Positions 8,308 through 16,784 of a stretch of 46,422 bases of DNA are shown here, in pieces. The first letter of the stretch is position 1. Each line of letters starts with the position of its first letter. The position numbers and the translations under genes are program-made. The DNA is from Bacteroidales bacterium (lineage in GTDB: Bacteria; Bacteroidota; Bacteroidia; Bacteroidales; UBA932): the NCBI GenBank assembly GCA_028708215.1, contig JAQVZL010000001.1, positions 1 to 46,422 on the forward strand. The letters run 5' to 3'. Under the pieces are notes generated by a model, which was given only the letters and a program-made list of their open reading frames with translations, was not told the DNA's origin and ran no database searches.

Positions 8308-8315
8308 TATTTTTG
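8308..8315 (+). promoter_or_regulatory. Promoter -7 element (TATTTTTG) for the 8359 gene
   Basis: TATTTTTG matches TAnnTTTG and lies 43 bases before the ATG at 8359. It is back to back with the rsmE element, only 11 bases away. Confidence 0.55.
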
Positions 8316-8358
8316 CCACAGAAACTTCTCTTTTTTAATAATTCTAAATAGAAACAAT

Positions 8359-9549
8359 ATGGAAAAATCTTTATCACATAGGTACACAGCACTAGACGTG
8401 CTCCGTGGAATGACCGTTGCTGGAATGATTTTAGTAAACAACCCAGGTACTTGGAGCAAAATCTTCCCTCCTCTAAGACACGCCTCGTGGCACGGTTGTA
8501 CTCCTACAGATTTAGTATTTCCTTTCTTCCTATTTATTGTTGGTACTGCTCTCTCATTTGCATTTGCAAAATATAACGATACTCTTAATAAAGCCTCGGC
8601 AAATAAAGTACTTAAGCGAGGAACTCTAATTTTTATTACTGGGCTCCTTCTGAACGCATTCCCTTTTTACAACACCAACCCCGCAGCAGATCTCTCTTTT
8701 GGCCAAAACTGGCTTAACTACTTAGGCTCCCTGCGAATCTTTGGAGTGCTTCAAAGAATTGCACTCTGTTATATTATTGGTGCTCTGCTTGCTTTGTGGC
8801 TGCAAAAACCAAAAAAAATAATAGTCGCAGGGGTCTCTCTTATGGCCCTTCATCTTATTATTCTGGTAGCTTTTGGAGGCGACGCCCCTTTCTCTAAAGA
8901 GGGAAATATCTCTGGAGCAATAGATGTAGCAATTGTAGGAAGCTCGCATGTATATAAAGGGTTTGGAATACCGTTTGACCCCGAGGGGCTATTAGGCGCA
9001 CTATCTGGTTCTGCTACAGTGCTCTTTGGCTACTTAATTGGTGGAATTATACGTAGAACTAAAGAGAAGATAGAGGCAGTTAGCAATCTCTATACTATTG
9101 GACTTATTTCACTTGGAGTTGGAGTAGTTTTAAGCATCTTTATCCCTATTAACAAACCTTTATGGACCCCTTCATACGTCTTCTATGCTGGTGGTTGGTC
9201 TGTAATTATGCTTGCTCTCTTTATCTACTTCATAGATATTAAAGGGAAGGAAAAACTATTCTTTCCATTTAAAGCTCTTGGTTTAAACCCTCTTTTTGCT
9301 TTTGTAATGGCTGGGCTATTTGCCAAAACTCTTGGTAGAGTTATTAGATGGCAAACAGTAGTTAAATTAGAAGATGGCACTTTACAAGAGGTAACCACCA
9401 ACGCCTCATCTTGGATCTACCAAAACTGCTGTGTCTCACTATTAGGCAATAACGAATTTGCATCTCTCCTATATGCCTTAATCTATGTAACAGTTTTCAC
9501 ACTTATGGCAATATATCTCTACAAAAAAAGAATAGTAATAAAATTATAA
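8359..9549 (+). CDS. COG4299 / DUF5009 membrane acyltransferase-like protein (HGSNAT/NagX type)
   Basis: A polytopic inner-membrane protein of 396 residues with about ten hydrophobic segments. The N-terminal signature RYTALDVLRGMTVAGMILVN, then HASWHGCTPTDLVFPFFLF, is diagnostic of the family related to human heparan-alpha-glucosaminide N-acetyltransferase. Bacterial members (NagX) are often linked to amino-sugar use and are proposed to acetylate or transport amino sugars across the inner membrane. The His in the HGCTPTDL region is the likely acetyl-transfer site by analogy. The next gene follows after 3 bases, so the two are probably co-transcribed. Confidence 0.9.
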   Translation: MEKSLSHRYTALDVLRGMTVAGMILVNNPGTWSKIFPPLRHASWHGCTPTDLVFPFFLFIVGTALSFAFAKYNDTLNKASANKVLKRGTLIFITGLLLNAFPFYNTNPAADLSFGQNWLNYLGSLRIFGVLQRIALCYIIGALLALWLQKPKKIIVAGVSLMALHLIILVAFGGDAPFSKEGNISGAIDVAIVGSSHVYKGFGIPFDPEGLLGALSGSATVLFGYLIGGIIRRTKEKIEAVSNLYTIGLISLGVGVVLSIFIPINKPLWTPSYVFYAGGWSVIMLALFIYFIDIKGKEKLFFPFKALGLNPLFAFVMAGLFAKTLGRVIRWQTVVKLEDGTLQEVTTNASSWIYQNCCVSLLGNNEFASLLYALIYVTVFTLMAIYLYKKRIVIKL

Positions 9550-9552
9550 AAC

Positions 9553-10053
9553 ATGGCCCTTATAGGACTACTTTCAGACACCCACTGTCACTTCGATTCC
9601 AAATTAGCAGAGTTTTTCAAAGATAGAGATGAAATCTGGCATGCTGGAGATTTCGGCAACAGAGCTGTATCAGACGCTATTACTGCTATCAAACCCATTC
9701 GGGGGGTCTATGGCAATTGCGACGGAACAGATATTAGAGAGCTTCACCCCTACCTTCAACTTTTTAATTTAGAAGGGATGAAGTTTCTTATGATGCATAT
9801 TGGAGGATATCCTGGGAGATATGACTACCGCGCACTTCAACTTATTACTGCACATAAACCAGATGTCTTTATATGTGGGCACTCCCATATATTAAAAATT
9901 GTTAATGATAAAGTAAATAATCTTATATGTATCAATCCTGGGGCTGCTGGTTACCAAGGCTTTCAAACAGTAAGAACTGCTCTACGCTTTAAAGTAGAAA
10001 ATGGCGCTCTTCACAATATGGAGGTAGGTGAATGGAGCATGACCAGAGTGTAA
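9553..10053 (+). CDS. YfcE/MJ0936-type metallophosphoesterase
   Basis: A 166-residue cytosolic phosphodiesterase of the calcineurin-like superfamily. All metal-ligand motifs are present in order: SDTH (D9, H11), HAGDFGN (D33), GNCDG (N55), MMHIGGYPG (H82) and CGHSH (H110, H112), with INPGAAG near the end. Such enzymes hydrolyse phosphodiesters and use Mn2+ or a similar dinuclear centre; the natural substrate is usually unknown. It sits 3 bases after the COG4299 gene and before a separate promoter for the S9 peptidase. Confidence 0.93.
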   Translation: MALIGLLSDTHCHFDSKLAEFFKDRDEIWHAGDFGNRAVSDAITAIKPIRGVYGNCDGTDIRELHPYLQLFNLEGMKFLMMHIGGYPGRYDYRALQLITAHKPDVFICGHSHILKIVNDKVNNLICINPGAAGYQGFQTVRTALRFKVENGALHNMEVGEWSMTRV

Positions 10054-10087
10054 GTTCACAAGAATGAGCAATTGTAATAAATATTTG

Positions 10088-10095
10088 TATTTTTG
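10088..10095 (+). promoter_or_regulatory. Promoter -7 element (TATTTTTG) for the S9 peptidase
   Basis: TATTTTTG matches TAnnTTTG and lies 51 bases before the ATG at 10147. Confidence 0.55.
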
Positions 10096-10146
10096 CAGTT
10101 TAAGTTATAAAATAAAACATATTTAAAAAATAAACCCCTATTTAGA

Positions 10147-12642
10147 ATGAAAAGGACTCTTTTAACTTTCACAATTTTATTTGCTTTCATATTTTCTTGG
10201 GCACAACAGACCCCTGTTACTTCGGCAAATTACCAACTTGCAGCTAGGTTCTCTCCTAGCAAAGTAGATAAACTTGTCTTTTCTACCCAAGTAAGACCTA
10301 GCTGGTTCAAAAACTCAGATAAATTTTGGTATGCATGGCGTTCGCCCCAAGGGCTCACATACTACATTGTAGACCCTACTACAGGTAAAAAAAGTGAACT
10401 TTTTAATAATGCCAAATTAGCAGCACAACTAACAGAGATAGTAAAAGATCCTTTTGATGCTCAAAACATTCCTCTGCAATCTCTAGAGCTTAAAGACGAT
10501 AATACTTTTACTTTTAAAATTACTAGCACCGCTCTAGTAGATAAAGTAGACAAAAAAGCCAAAAAAGATTCTCTTAACAACAAAGATTCACTTAACAAAA
10601 AAAATGCAATAAAATCTACTCCTAAAAAAGCGAAAAAGGTAAAAAAAGTACACTACTTTGAATACGATATTAAAACTCAAAAGTTAACAGAGATAGAAGA
10701 TTCTGAGCCATTCGAGTCATACCCAAGATGGGGGAGTGTCTCTCCAGATAAAAAGCATGTTGTCTTTTCTAAAGACTTTAACCTTTGGTATATGGATATG
10801 GAGAACTTCGAAAAAGCTAGGATAGACTCAAAAGACACAACAATTGTAGAGCACCAGCTAACAACAGAGGGTACAGCAGATTTTGGATTTGGCTCTGGCA
10901 ACAGTGACATAGACGCAACAGAAAAAGAGAAACAGCGCAGGAGAGGTTCCCGTATAATTTGGTCTCCAGACTCTAAAAAGTTTGCACTAATTAGAAGTAA
11001 TATAGAAAAGGTAAAAGATTTATGGGTTATAAATGCTCTTGCACAGCCTAGGCCTAAACTAGAAAAGTATAAATATCATATGCCAGGCGAGTCTGAATCC
11101 GCCTCTAAACATCTCTACGTTTACGATATGGAGAGCAAAGAGATGAAAGAGATTAATGTTAGTGCATTTAAAGATCAGGAAATAAATATTTTATCTGCTC
11201 CTTCTCTCAAAAAAAACATGTATGACACTCTAAGCCACAGAGTTTGGCAAGGAAATAACAATGTGTTTTATATGATTCGCTCTAGCAGAGATCTAAAACG
11301 GATAGACTTTTGTGCTGTAGATATTGCTAACGATACAGTAAAGCCTATTATAGAAGAGAGGATGAATACTTACATAGAGATTCGTAGGCCTAAATTTGTT
11401 GGAGACAATATTATTTGGTGGTCTGAAAGGAGTGGTTGGGCTCACCTATACCTCTACGATACTAAAGGTAATTTAGTAAATCAAATAACCTCTGGAGAGT
11501 TTCATGTAGAAGATGTAGCTGCCGTAGACGAAGATCAAAAAATTATCTATTTTACTGCCAATGCTCGCGAGGCTGGAGAGAACCCATACTACACTCATCA
11601 CTACCGAGTGAATTTTGATGGAAGTAACTTACAACTACTTAACCCAGGAAACTACAACCACATTGCATACTCTACAGAAAATGGGAAATACTTTATAAAC
11701 AACTATTCAAGAGTAGATGCATCTCCTAAATCTTCTTTAATAGATAATCGTGGGAAAGTTGTAGCTCACTTAGAAGAGGCAGACCTATCTCAACTTTTTG
11801 ATATGGGTTACAAATTCCCAAAACCATTTACAGTTAAAGCAGGCGATGGCAAAACAGATCTCTATGGTGTAATGTACAAACCTTTCGATTTTGACTCTAC
11901 AAAACTCTACCCAATAATTGAATATGTCTATCCAGGCCCTCAAACAGAGGCTGTAAATGCAGATTGGAGCAGCCGTATGGATAGAGTAGACCGTCTAGCA
12001 CAACTCGGCTTTATAGTAATTACTGTAGGTAATAGAGGTGGGCACCCTGCTAGAAGCAAATGGTACCACAACTACGGCTACGGCAACTTAAGAGACTACG
12101 GGCTAGAAGATAAAAAAGTAGTTGTAGAAAAACTTGCTGCTAAGCATAAATTCATAGATATGAGCAAAGTAGGAATACACGGCCACTCTGGCGGGGGCTT
12201 TATGTCTACAGCAGCAATGCTTGTCTATCCAGATTTCTTTAAAGTAGCAGTCTCTAGTGCAGGTAATCACGAAAATAGCATTTACAACCGCTGGTGGAGC
12301 GAAACACACCACGGAGTCTTAGAAGAGATCACTGCAAAAGGCGATACCACATTTAAATATAGCATAGATGGCAACTCAGAAATTGCTAAGAATCTTAAAG
12401 GTCGCCTACTACTAGTAACAGGAGACATAGACAATAACGTTCACCCAGCAAATACATTAAGACTGGTAGACGCTCTAATAAAAGCAAACAAAAGATTCGA
12501 TATGCTCATGCTTCCTGGCCAAAGACACTCATTTGGCACCATGTCTGAATACTTCTTCTGGAGAATGGCAGATTACTTCTCTAAACATCTTATTGGAGAT
12601 TACAGAGACGAGGTAGAGATTCCGCAAATGAACAACAACTAA
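10147..12642 (+). CDS. S9 family (DPP-IV type) serine peptidase, exported
   Basis: An exported prolyl dipeptidyl-peptidase-like enzyme of 831 residues. MKRTLLTFTILFAFIFSWAQ is a signal peptide, so the protein is periplasmic or surface associated. An N-terminal beta-propeller part, with a very Lys-rich insertion around 137-165, precedes the C-terminal alpha/beta-hydrolase domain. The catalytic triad is in place: S681 in GHSGGG, D762 in GDIDNNVHP and H794 in GQRHSFG, with spacing like human DPP-IV. Asaccharolytic and gut Bacteroidales use such enzymes to take dipeptides from oligopeptides. It forms a single-gene unit between its own promoter and a strong terminator. Confidence 0.95.
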   Translation: MKRTLLTFTILFAFIFSWAQQTPVTSANYQLAARFSPSKVDKLVFSTQVRPSWFKNSDKFWYAWRSPQGLTYYIVDPTTGKKSELFNNAKLAAQLTEIVKDPFDAQNIPLQSLELKDDNTFTFKITSTALVDKVDKKAKKDSLNNKDSLNKKNAIKSTPKKAKKVKKVHYFEYDIKTQKLTEIEDSEPFESYPRWGSVSPDKKHVVFSKDFNLWYMDMENFEKARIDSKDTTIVEHQLTTEGTADFGFGSGNSDIDATEKEKQRRRGSRIIWSPDSKKFALIRSNIEKVKDLWVINALAQPRPKLEKYKYHMPGESESASKHLYVYDMESKEMKEINVSAFKDQEINILSAPSLKKNMYDTLSHRVWQGNNNVFYMIRSSRDLKRIDFCAVDIANDTVKPIIEERMNTYIEIRRPKFVGDNIIWWSERSGWAHLYLYDTKGNLVNQITSGEFHVEDVAAVDEDQKIIYFTANAREAGENPYYTHHYRVNFDGSNLQLLNPGNYNHIAYSTENGKYFINNYSRVDASPKSSLIDNRGKVVAHLEEADLSQLFDMGYKFPKPFTVKAGDGKTDLYGVMYKPFDFDSTKLYPIIEYVYPGPQTEAVNADWSSRMDRVDRLAQLGFIVITVGNRGGHPARSKWYHNYGYGNLRDYGLEDKKVVVEKLAAKHKFIDMSKVGIHGHSGGGFMSTAAMLVYPDFFKVAVSSAGNHENSIYNRWWSETHHGVLEEITAKGDTTFKYSIDGNSEIAKNLKGRLLLVTGDIDNNVHPANTLRLVDALIKANKRFDMLMLPGQRHSFGTMSEYFFWRMADYFSKHLIGDYRDEVEIPQMNNN

Positions 12643-12680
12643 CAGCCAACAATTAACAGCCAAAAAACACAACAGCCTTA

Positions 12681-12733
12681 AGAAAACTCTCCCAAAGCTT
12701 TTAAAAGCTTTGGGAGAGTTTTCTTTTCTTTTT
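12681..12733 (+). terminator. Very strong intrinsic terminator built on a perfect 44-bp palindrome
   Basis: Two perfect 22-base arms (12681-12702 and 12703-12724) meet without a spacer, beginning AGAAAACTCTCCCAAAGC, and are followed by a T-rich tract (TTCTTTTCTTTTT in the surrounding bases). The A-rich left flank would let it also work on the other strand. It ends the S9 peptidase unit. Confidence 0.85.
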
Positions 12734-12828
12734 CACTTTTACTAAAACTTAGTATAAATATAGTTGCATGTTTATCAACTGTATAACCTAGATCTCATCT
12801 AATAAGTGTAGAATATCTATTTTAATAT

Positions 12829-12836
12829 TAATTTTG
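12829..12836 (+). promoter_or_regulatory. Promoter -7 element (TAATTTTG) for the FadL-type gene
   Basis: TAATTTTG matches TAnnTTTG and lies 22 bases before the ATG at 12859. The 95 bases between the terminator and this element show nothing else recognisable. Confidence 0.5.
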
Positions 12837-12858
12837 CTGTTTATAACAACACAGTACT

Positions 12859-14235
12859 ATGAACATTAAAAAAATCACACTATTTATTATGGCCAATCTA
12901 GTTGGCCTAGCTCTAATGGCAGAAGGATATCAACTTAACACACAAAGTGCCCGCCAACTTGGAATGGGCCATCTTGGAGTTGCCCTTAAGTTAGGATCTG
13001 AAAGCATGCTCTTTAACCCTGCAGGTCTTTCTTTCATGAATGGCAAAGCAGATATTTCACTAGGTGCTACAGGTATAATGTCTAAAATAACCTATACAAA
13101 TAAAGATTATAAGGTAGAGAGTGATAATCCTATTGGAACTCCAATATTCGGATATGCAGGATTTAGACTTTCAGAGAAGTTTTTCGCAGGTGTTAGCATT
13201 ACAAACCCTGCAGGTAACAGTCTTTTTTATCCTGAAAACTGGAGAGGATCTCATTTAGTTCAAGATATCTCACTACAAGCATTTAGCATTCAACCAACTC
13301 TCTCTTATAAATTTAGCGAGAAACTAAGTATTGGAGCGGGTCTAATGGTAGATGTTGGGAGCTTCGAGATTAATAGAGGGCTTATGCCTGTTGGTGCTCT
13401 TGGAGCATACCTAGCCGCACCAGGGTTTCCACAAGCATACAAAGACATTATTACTAGCACAATAGGAATCTCTCCTATAAATGCTAAATTAGAAGGGAAA
13501 ACCAAAATCACATATGGTGTTAATATTGGAGTACTATTTGCCCCAAATAATCAATGGAGTTTTGGAGTTTCATACCGCTCTAAAGTTATGATGGAGATAG
13601 AAGATGGAGATGCCACTGTAACTTACGGAACTCCAGAGCTAGAGACTTTGGTAACGGCACTTAGCAACCCAGGAACTACCGATGCACCTAATCCCTTGTT
13701 TAATCCTTCTATTGCAGGAGCTACAGCACTTAACGGCCAAGTTTTGAAATCAAAACTTCCAATACCTTCTAATCTCACTTTTGGAGCAGCATTCAAACCA
13801 AATAGCAATTTACTGCTATCTGCAGAGCTGCAATATGTTGGATGGAAAGCATACGACACTTTAAAAATGGAGTTTCCAAATCTAAACCTTACAACAGCTC
13901 AACCTAAGAATTTTTCAAATGCTATGATATATAGAGTTGGTGGTGAATATTACGCCTCAGAAAAAACAACTCTAAGAGCAGGCTTTATCTATGACTCAAC
14001 TCCTGGAGATAAAAATTGGTATAGCCCAGAGACCCCTGGAGCTAATAAGATTAGCGTAACTGCAGGTCTAACCTTTGCTCCTACTCAAAAATTTGCAATT
14101 GATTTAGGACTCCAATATTTGAGCGGAACAACTAAAAATGCTTCAATGCCACAAGCAAGTCCAATGCCTGCTTTTGTAGGCGACTATAAATCTACAGCAA
14201 TACTCCCTTCATTAGGAGTAAGATTTAACTTCTAA
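12859..14235 (+). CDS. OmpP1/FadL/TodX family outer membrane transporter
   Basis: An outer-membrane beta-barrel of 458 residues that would import hydrophobic compounds such as long-chain fatty acids. A signal peptide ends near MAEGYQLN (about residue 20). The mature N-terminus has the family hallmark QSARQLGMGHLGVAL, followed by SMLFNPAGLSFM (the NPA motif of the hatch region). Many alternating amphipathic strands follow, and the chain ends in GVRFNF with a terminal Phe, as expected for barrel assembly. It has its own promoter. The selenium cluster starts 36 bases later with another promoter. Confidence 0.93.
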   Translation: MNIKKITLFIMANLVGLALMAEGYQLNTQSARQLGMGHLGVALKLGSESMLFNPAGLSFMNGKADISLGATGIMSKITYTNKDYKVESDNPIGTPIFGYAGFRLSEKFFAGVSITNPAGNSLFYPENWRGSHLVQDISLQAFSIQPTLSYKFSEKLSIGAGLMVDVGSFEINRGLMPVGALGAYLAAPGFPQAYKDIITSTIGISPINAKLEGKTKITYGVNIGVLFAPNNQWSFGVSYRSKVMMEIEDGDATVTYGTPELETLVTALSNPGTTDAPNPLFNPSIAGATALNGQVLKSKLPIPSNLTFGAAFKPNSNLLLSAELQYVGWKAYDTLKMEFPNLNLTTAQPKNFSNAMIYRVGGEYYASEKTTLRAGFIYDSTPGDKNWYSPETPGANKISVTAGLTFAPTQKFAIDLGLQYLSGTTKNASMPQASPMPAFVGDYKSTAILPSLGVRFNF

Positions 14236-14246
14236 AAAAAAAAACG

Positions 14247-14254
14247 TACTTTTG
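14247..14254 (+). promoter_or_regulatory. Promoter -7 element (TACTTTTG) for the selenium cluster
   Basis: TACTTTTG matches TAnnTTTG and lies 17 bases before the ATG of mnmH at 14272. It probably drives mnmH, yedF and selD together. Confidence 0.6.
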
Positions 14255-14271
14255 CATAGGAAAAAATAACT

Positions 14272-15318
14272 ATGTCAAAAGAGATTCAAATTGAAAAGTT
14301 CTTAGAACTTTCTAATACTACACCAATTATAGATGTAAGATCCCCGGCAGAATATGAACAAGCTCATATTCCCGGGGCTCTTAATTTACCCCTATTTTCA
14401 AATGAAGAGAGAGAACTAGTTGGAACCATATACAAACAGAAAGGAAAAGTAAAAGCAGTTACAGCTGGGCTAGAGATAGTTGGTCCAAAGCTGGTAACTT
14501 TTACAAAATTTGCACTCTCTTTAAAAAGCGAATCTATTTTGATTCACTGCTGGAGAGGAGGCATGCGAAGTGCCTCTATGGCATGGCTACTAGAGACAGT
14601 AGAGCTAAAATGCAATATCTTAACAGGGGGCTATAAAAGCTACCGCACATATATAAGAGAACAGCTAGAGAAACCATATAACATTGTTCTTTTAGGTGGG
14701 TTCACAGGATCTGGCAAAACAGATCTTTTGAAAATATTAGATGCAAACGGTAGACAAATTATAGACCTAGAAGGAATTGCACACCATAAAGGATCGGCTT
14801 TTGGAGCCATTGGGCAAACTGCACAACCCTCTACAGAGATGTTTGAAAATATTCTATATGAACAACTCTCTAAACTAGACCCAACTCAACCAATATGGGT
14901 AGAAGACGAGAGTCATAATATAGGTCGCGATTTCATTCCAGAGCCTTTTTGGTTACAAATGAGAAAGTCTCCTTTAGTGGTTGTAGATGCTACTTTTAAA
15001 CAGAGAGTAGAGAGACTTATAAGAGACTACGGAGGCTTCCCTGCAGAAAAACTTAAAGCTTCAATCCAAAAAATAGAGAAGAGATTAGGCTACGATAAAT
15101 GTAAACTAGCACTAGAGGCATGTGAAAACAACAATTTAGACACTGCGGCAGAAATATGTCTTCTTTATTACGACAAAGCCTATAAAAATCAACTAGTTAA
15201 TAGATTCGGAGACAAACTCGGCACACTGCCACAAATTACCTTCGACCCTTCAAATAGCCAAGAGATTATAGAACAGCTAGACTCAATTGCAACCATCTTA
15301 AATAAGAGACTAAAATAA
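14272..15318 (+). CDS. mnmH: tRNA 2-selenouridine synthase MnmH (SelU/YbbB)
   Basis: This enzyme replaces sulfur by selenium in the wobble 2-thiouridine of tRNAs, using selenophosphate and going through a geranylated intermediate. The N-terminal rhodanese domain has DVRSPAEYEQAHIPGALNLP and the catalytic Cys93 in HCWRGGMRS. The C-terminal domain carries a P-loop, GGFTGSGKT, at 142-150. At 348 residues it matches the E. coli protein. It is followed after one base by yedF and then selD, the expected partner that makes selenophosphate. No selA, selB or selC was seen, so only the tRNA use of selenium is supported here. Confidence 0.96.
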   Translation: MSKEIQIEKFLELSNTTPIIDVRSPAEYEQAHIPGALNLPLFSNEERELVGTIYKQKGKVKAVTAGLEIVGPKLVTFTKFALSLKSESILIHCWRGGMRSASMAWLLETVELKCNILTGGYKSYRTYIREQLEKPYNIVLLGGFTGSGKTDLLKILDANGRQIIDLEGIAHHKGSAFGAIGQTAQPSTEMFENILYEQLSKLDPTQPIWVEDESHNIGRDFIPEPFWLQMRKSPLVVVDATFKQRVERLIRDYGGFPAEKLKASIQKIEKRLGYDKCKLALEACENNNLDTAAEICLLYYDKAYKNQLVNRFGDKLGTLPQITFDPSNSQEIIEQLDSIATILNKRLK

Positions 15319-15319
15319 C

Positions 15320-15673
15320 ATGAGAAAAGAGATTAACAGCAAAATCACTATTATAGTAAATCGCAACGGAATGGGAGAGTCTAGCCCAGAGCTCACCCAT
15401 GCATTAATCAAAAATTATTTTACTCTTCTTAAAAGTGAAAATCATGTACCTGCTTATATCTGCTTTTATGCCAATGGTGTGAAGTTTGCTTGCGAGGGAT
15501 CTCATATTCTAAAGGAACTTAAAGCTTTAGAAGAGGCAGGATCTAAAATAATCCTATGCAAAACATGCTTGATTTTCAATAACTTACTAGACAAAACCCA
15601 AATAGGTACAGTTGGAACCATGCTAGATATAATAGATGTGCAGCATAACAGCACTAAAGTAATTACACTATAA
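15320..15673 (+). CDS. yedF: DsrE-like selenium-metabolism protein (YedF family)
   Basis: A small 117-residue DsrE/DsrF-fold protein. Features are the N-terminal IIVNRNGMGESSPEL, ANGVKFACEGS with C58, and CKTCL with C80 and C83, which are candidate sulfur/selenium carriers. The name 'sulfurtransferase-like selenium metabolism protein YedF' is used for longer proteins that add a SirA/TusA domain; here only the DsrE part is present. Its position one base after mnmH and 23 bases before selD supports a role in delivering reduced selenium or sulfur. The exact reaction is not established. Confidence 0.82.
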   Translation: MRKEINSKITIIVNRNGMGESSPELTHALIKNYFTLLKSENHVPAYICFYANGVKFACEGSHILKELKALEEAGSKIILCKTCLIFNNLLDKTQIGTVGTMLDIIDVQHNSTKVITL

Positions 15674-15696
15674 ATAAAAGAACCCTATAAAAAATA

Positions 15697-16731
15697 ATGG
15701 AAGAGATTAGACTCACTCAATTTAGCCCTGGAGCAGGATGTGGCTGCAAGATAGCCCCTAAAGATTTAGAAGAGATTCTTAAAAACAGCCGCTCTTCACT
15801 AAATTTCAAAAACCTTCTTGTAGGTAATAATAGTAAAGACGATGCTGCTGTTTTAGATATTGGAGAAGGCCAATCTATTATAAGCACTACAGATTTTTTT
15901 ACTCCTATAGTAGATAACCCATTCGACTTTGGGAGAATTGCTGCCACCAATGCTATATCAGACATATACGCAATGGGAGGTAAGCCAATAATGGCAATAG
16001 CTATACTTGGATGGCCATTAGATAAACTCCCAGCAGAGACAGCAGGAGAAGTAATTAATGGAGCTCGCAGTGTATGCGATATTGCAAACATCCCTTTAGC
16101 TGGAGGCCATAGCATTACCAGTGCCGATCCCATTTTTGGACTTGCCGTTACAGGAATTATGAAAAGTGAGATGGTAAAAATGAATAATGGAGCCACTCCT
16201 GGATGCTCTCTATTCCTTACTAAGCCACTAGGTATAGGATTAGTAACTACTGCAGAAAAATTTGGAGTAGCAAAAGAAGAAGACAAGGCTAAAGCCTTAG
16301 AATTAATGACCACTCTAAACACTCCTGGAGAGCTACTAGCTCATTTACCAGAAGTTAAATCTATGACAGATGTAACTGGCTTTGGCCTTCTTGGGCACGC
16401 ATTAGAGATGGCAGAAGGAAGCAACCTAACAGCTGTAATAGAGTATAATAAAGTTCCAAGAATAGAGGGTGTAGAATTTTATATTAAACAAGAGTGCATT
16501 CCTGGTGGCACAAATCGCAACTATGCAAGTTACGGGCACAAAGTATCTGATATAACTCCAGAACAAAAAGCACTCCTATGCGACCCTCAAACAAGCGGGG
16601 GCCTGCTTATTGCAATTGAACCAAATGGAGAAGACAAATTAAAACAATTAGCTCTTGAACATGATTTCACAGTTACACGAATAGGCCACTTGCAAAAGAA
16701 AACAGACCAATACTTTACACATGTAGTATAG
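15697..16731 (+). CDS. selD: Selenide, water dikinase (selenophosphate synthetase)
   Basis: SelD makes selenophosphate from selenide and ATP, giving AMP and phosphate. The N-terminus has LTQFSPGAGCGCKIAP, with the catalytic Cys15 and Lys18 matching Cys17 and Lys20 of E. coli. The codon for the catalytic residue is TGT, so this is the Cys form and needs no selenocysteine machinery. DDAAVLDIG and the GRIAATNAISDIYAMGG region follow, then TGFGLLGHALEMA and LLCDPQTSGGLL. The 344-residue length is typical. The protein is cytosolic and supplies MnmH, encoded two genes upstream. Confidence 0.97.
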   Translation: MEEIRLTQFSPGAGCGCKIAPKDLEEILKNSRSSLNFKNLLVGNNSKDDAAVLDIGEGQSIISTTDFFTPIVDNPFDFGRIAATNAISDIYAMGGKPIMAIAILGWPLDKLPAETAGEVINGARSVCDIANIPLAGGHSITSADPIFGLAVTGIMKSEMVKMNNGATPGCSLFLTKPLGIGLVTTAEKFGVAKEEDKAKALELMTTLNTPGELLAHLPEVKSMTDVTGFGLLGHALEMAEGSNLTAVIEYNKVPRIEGVEFYIKQECIPGGTNRNYASYGHKVSDITPEQKALLCDPQTSGGLLIAIEPNGEDKLKQLALEHDFTVTRIGHLQKKTDQYFTHVV

Positions 16732-16784
16732 TTTCATCATTTTTTATTATTTTTATAGAATGTTATTTATATAAATAGATTATT

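Noticed and set aside
15717-16322. A 201-codon open frame on the minus strand inside selD
   Set aside because: It is antisense to SelD, whose catalytic motifs are all present on the plus strand. The translated product is low-complexity (Ile, Ser, Pro, Ala) and matches nothing I recognise.
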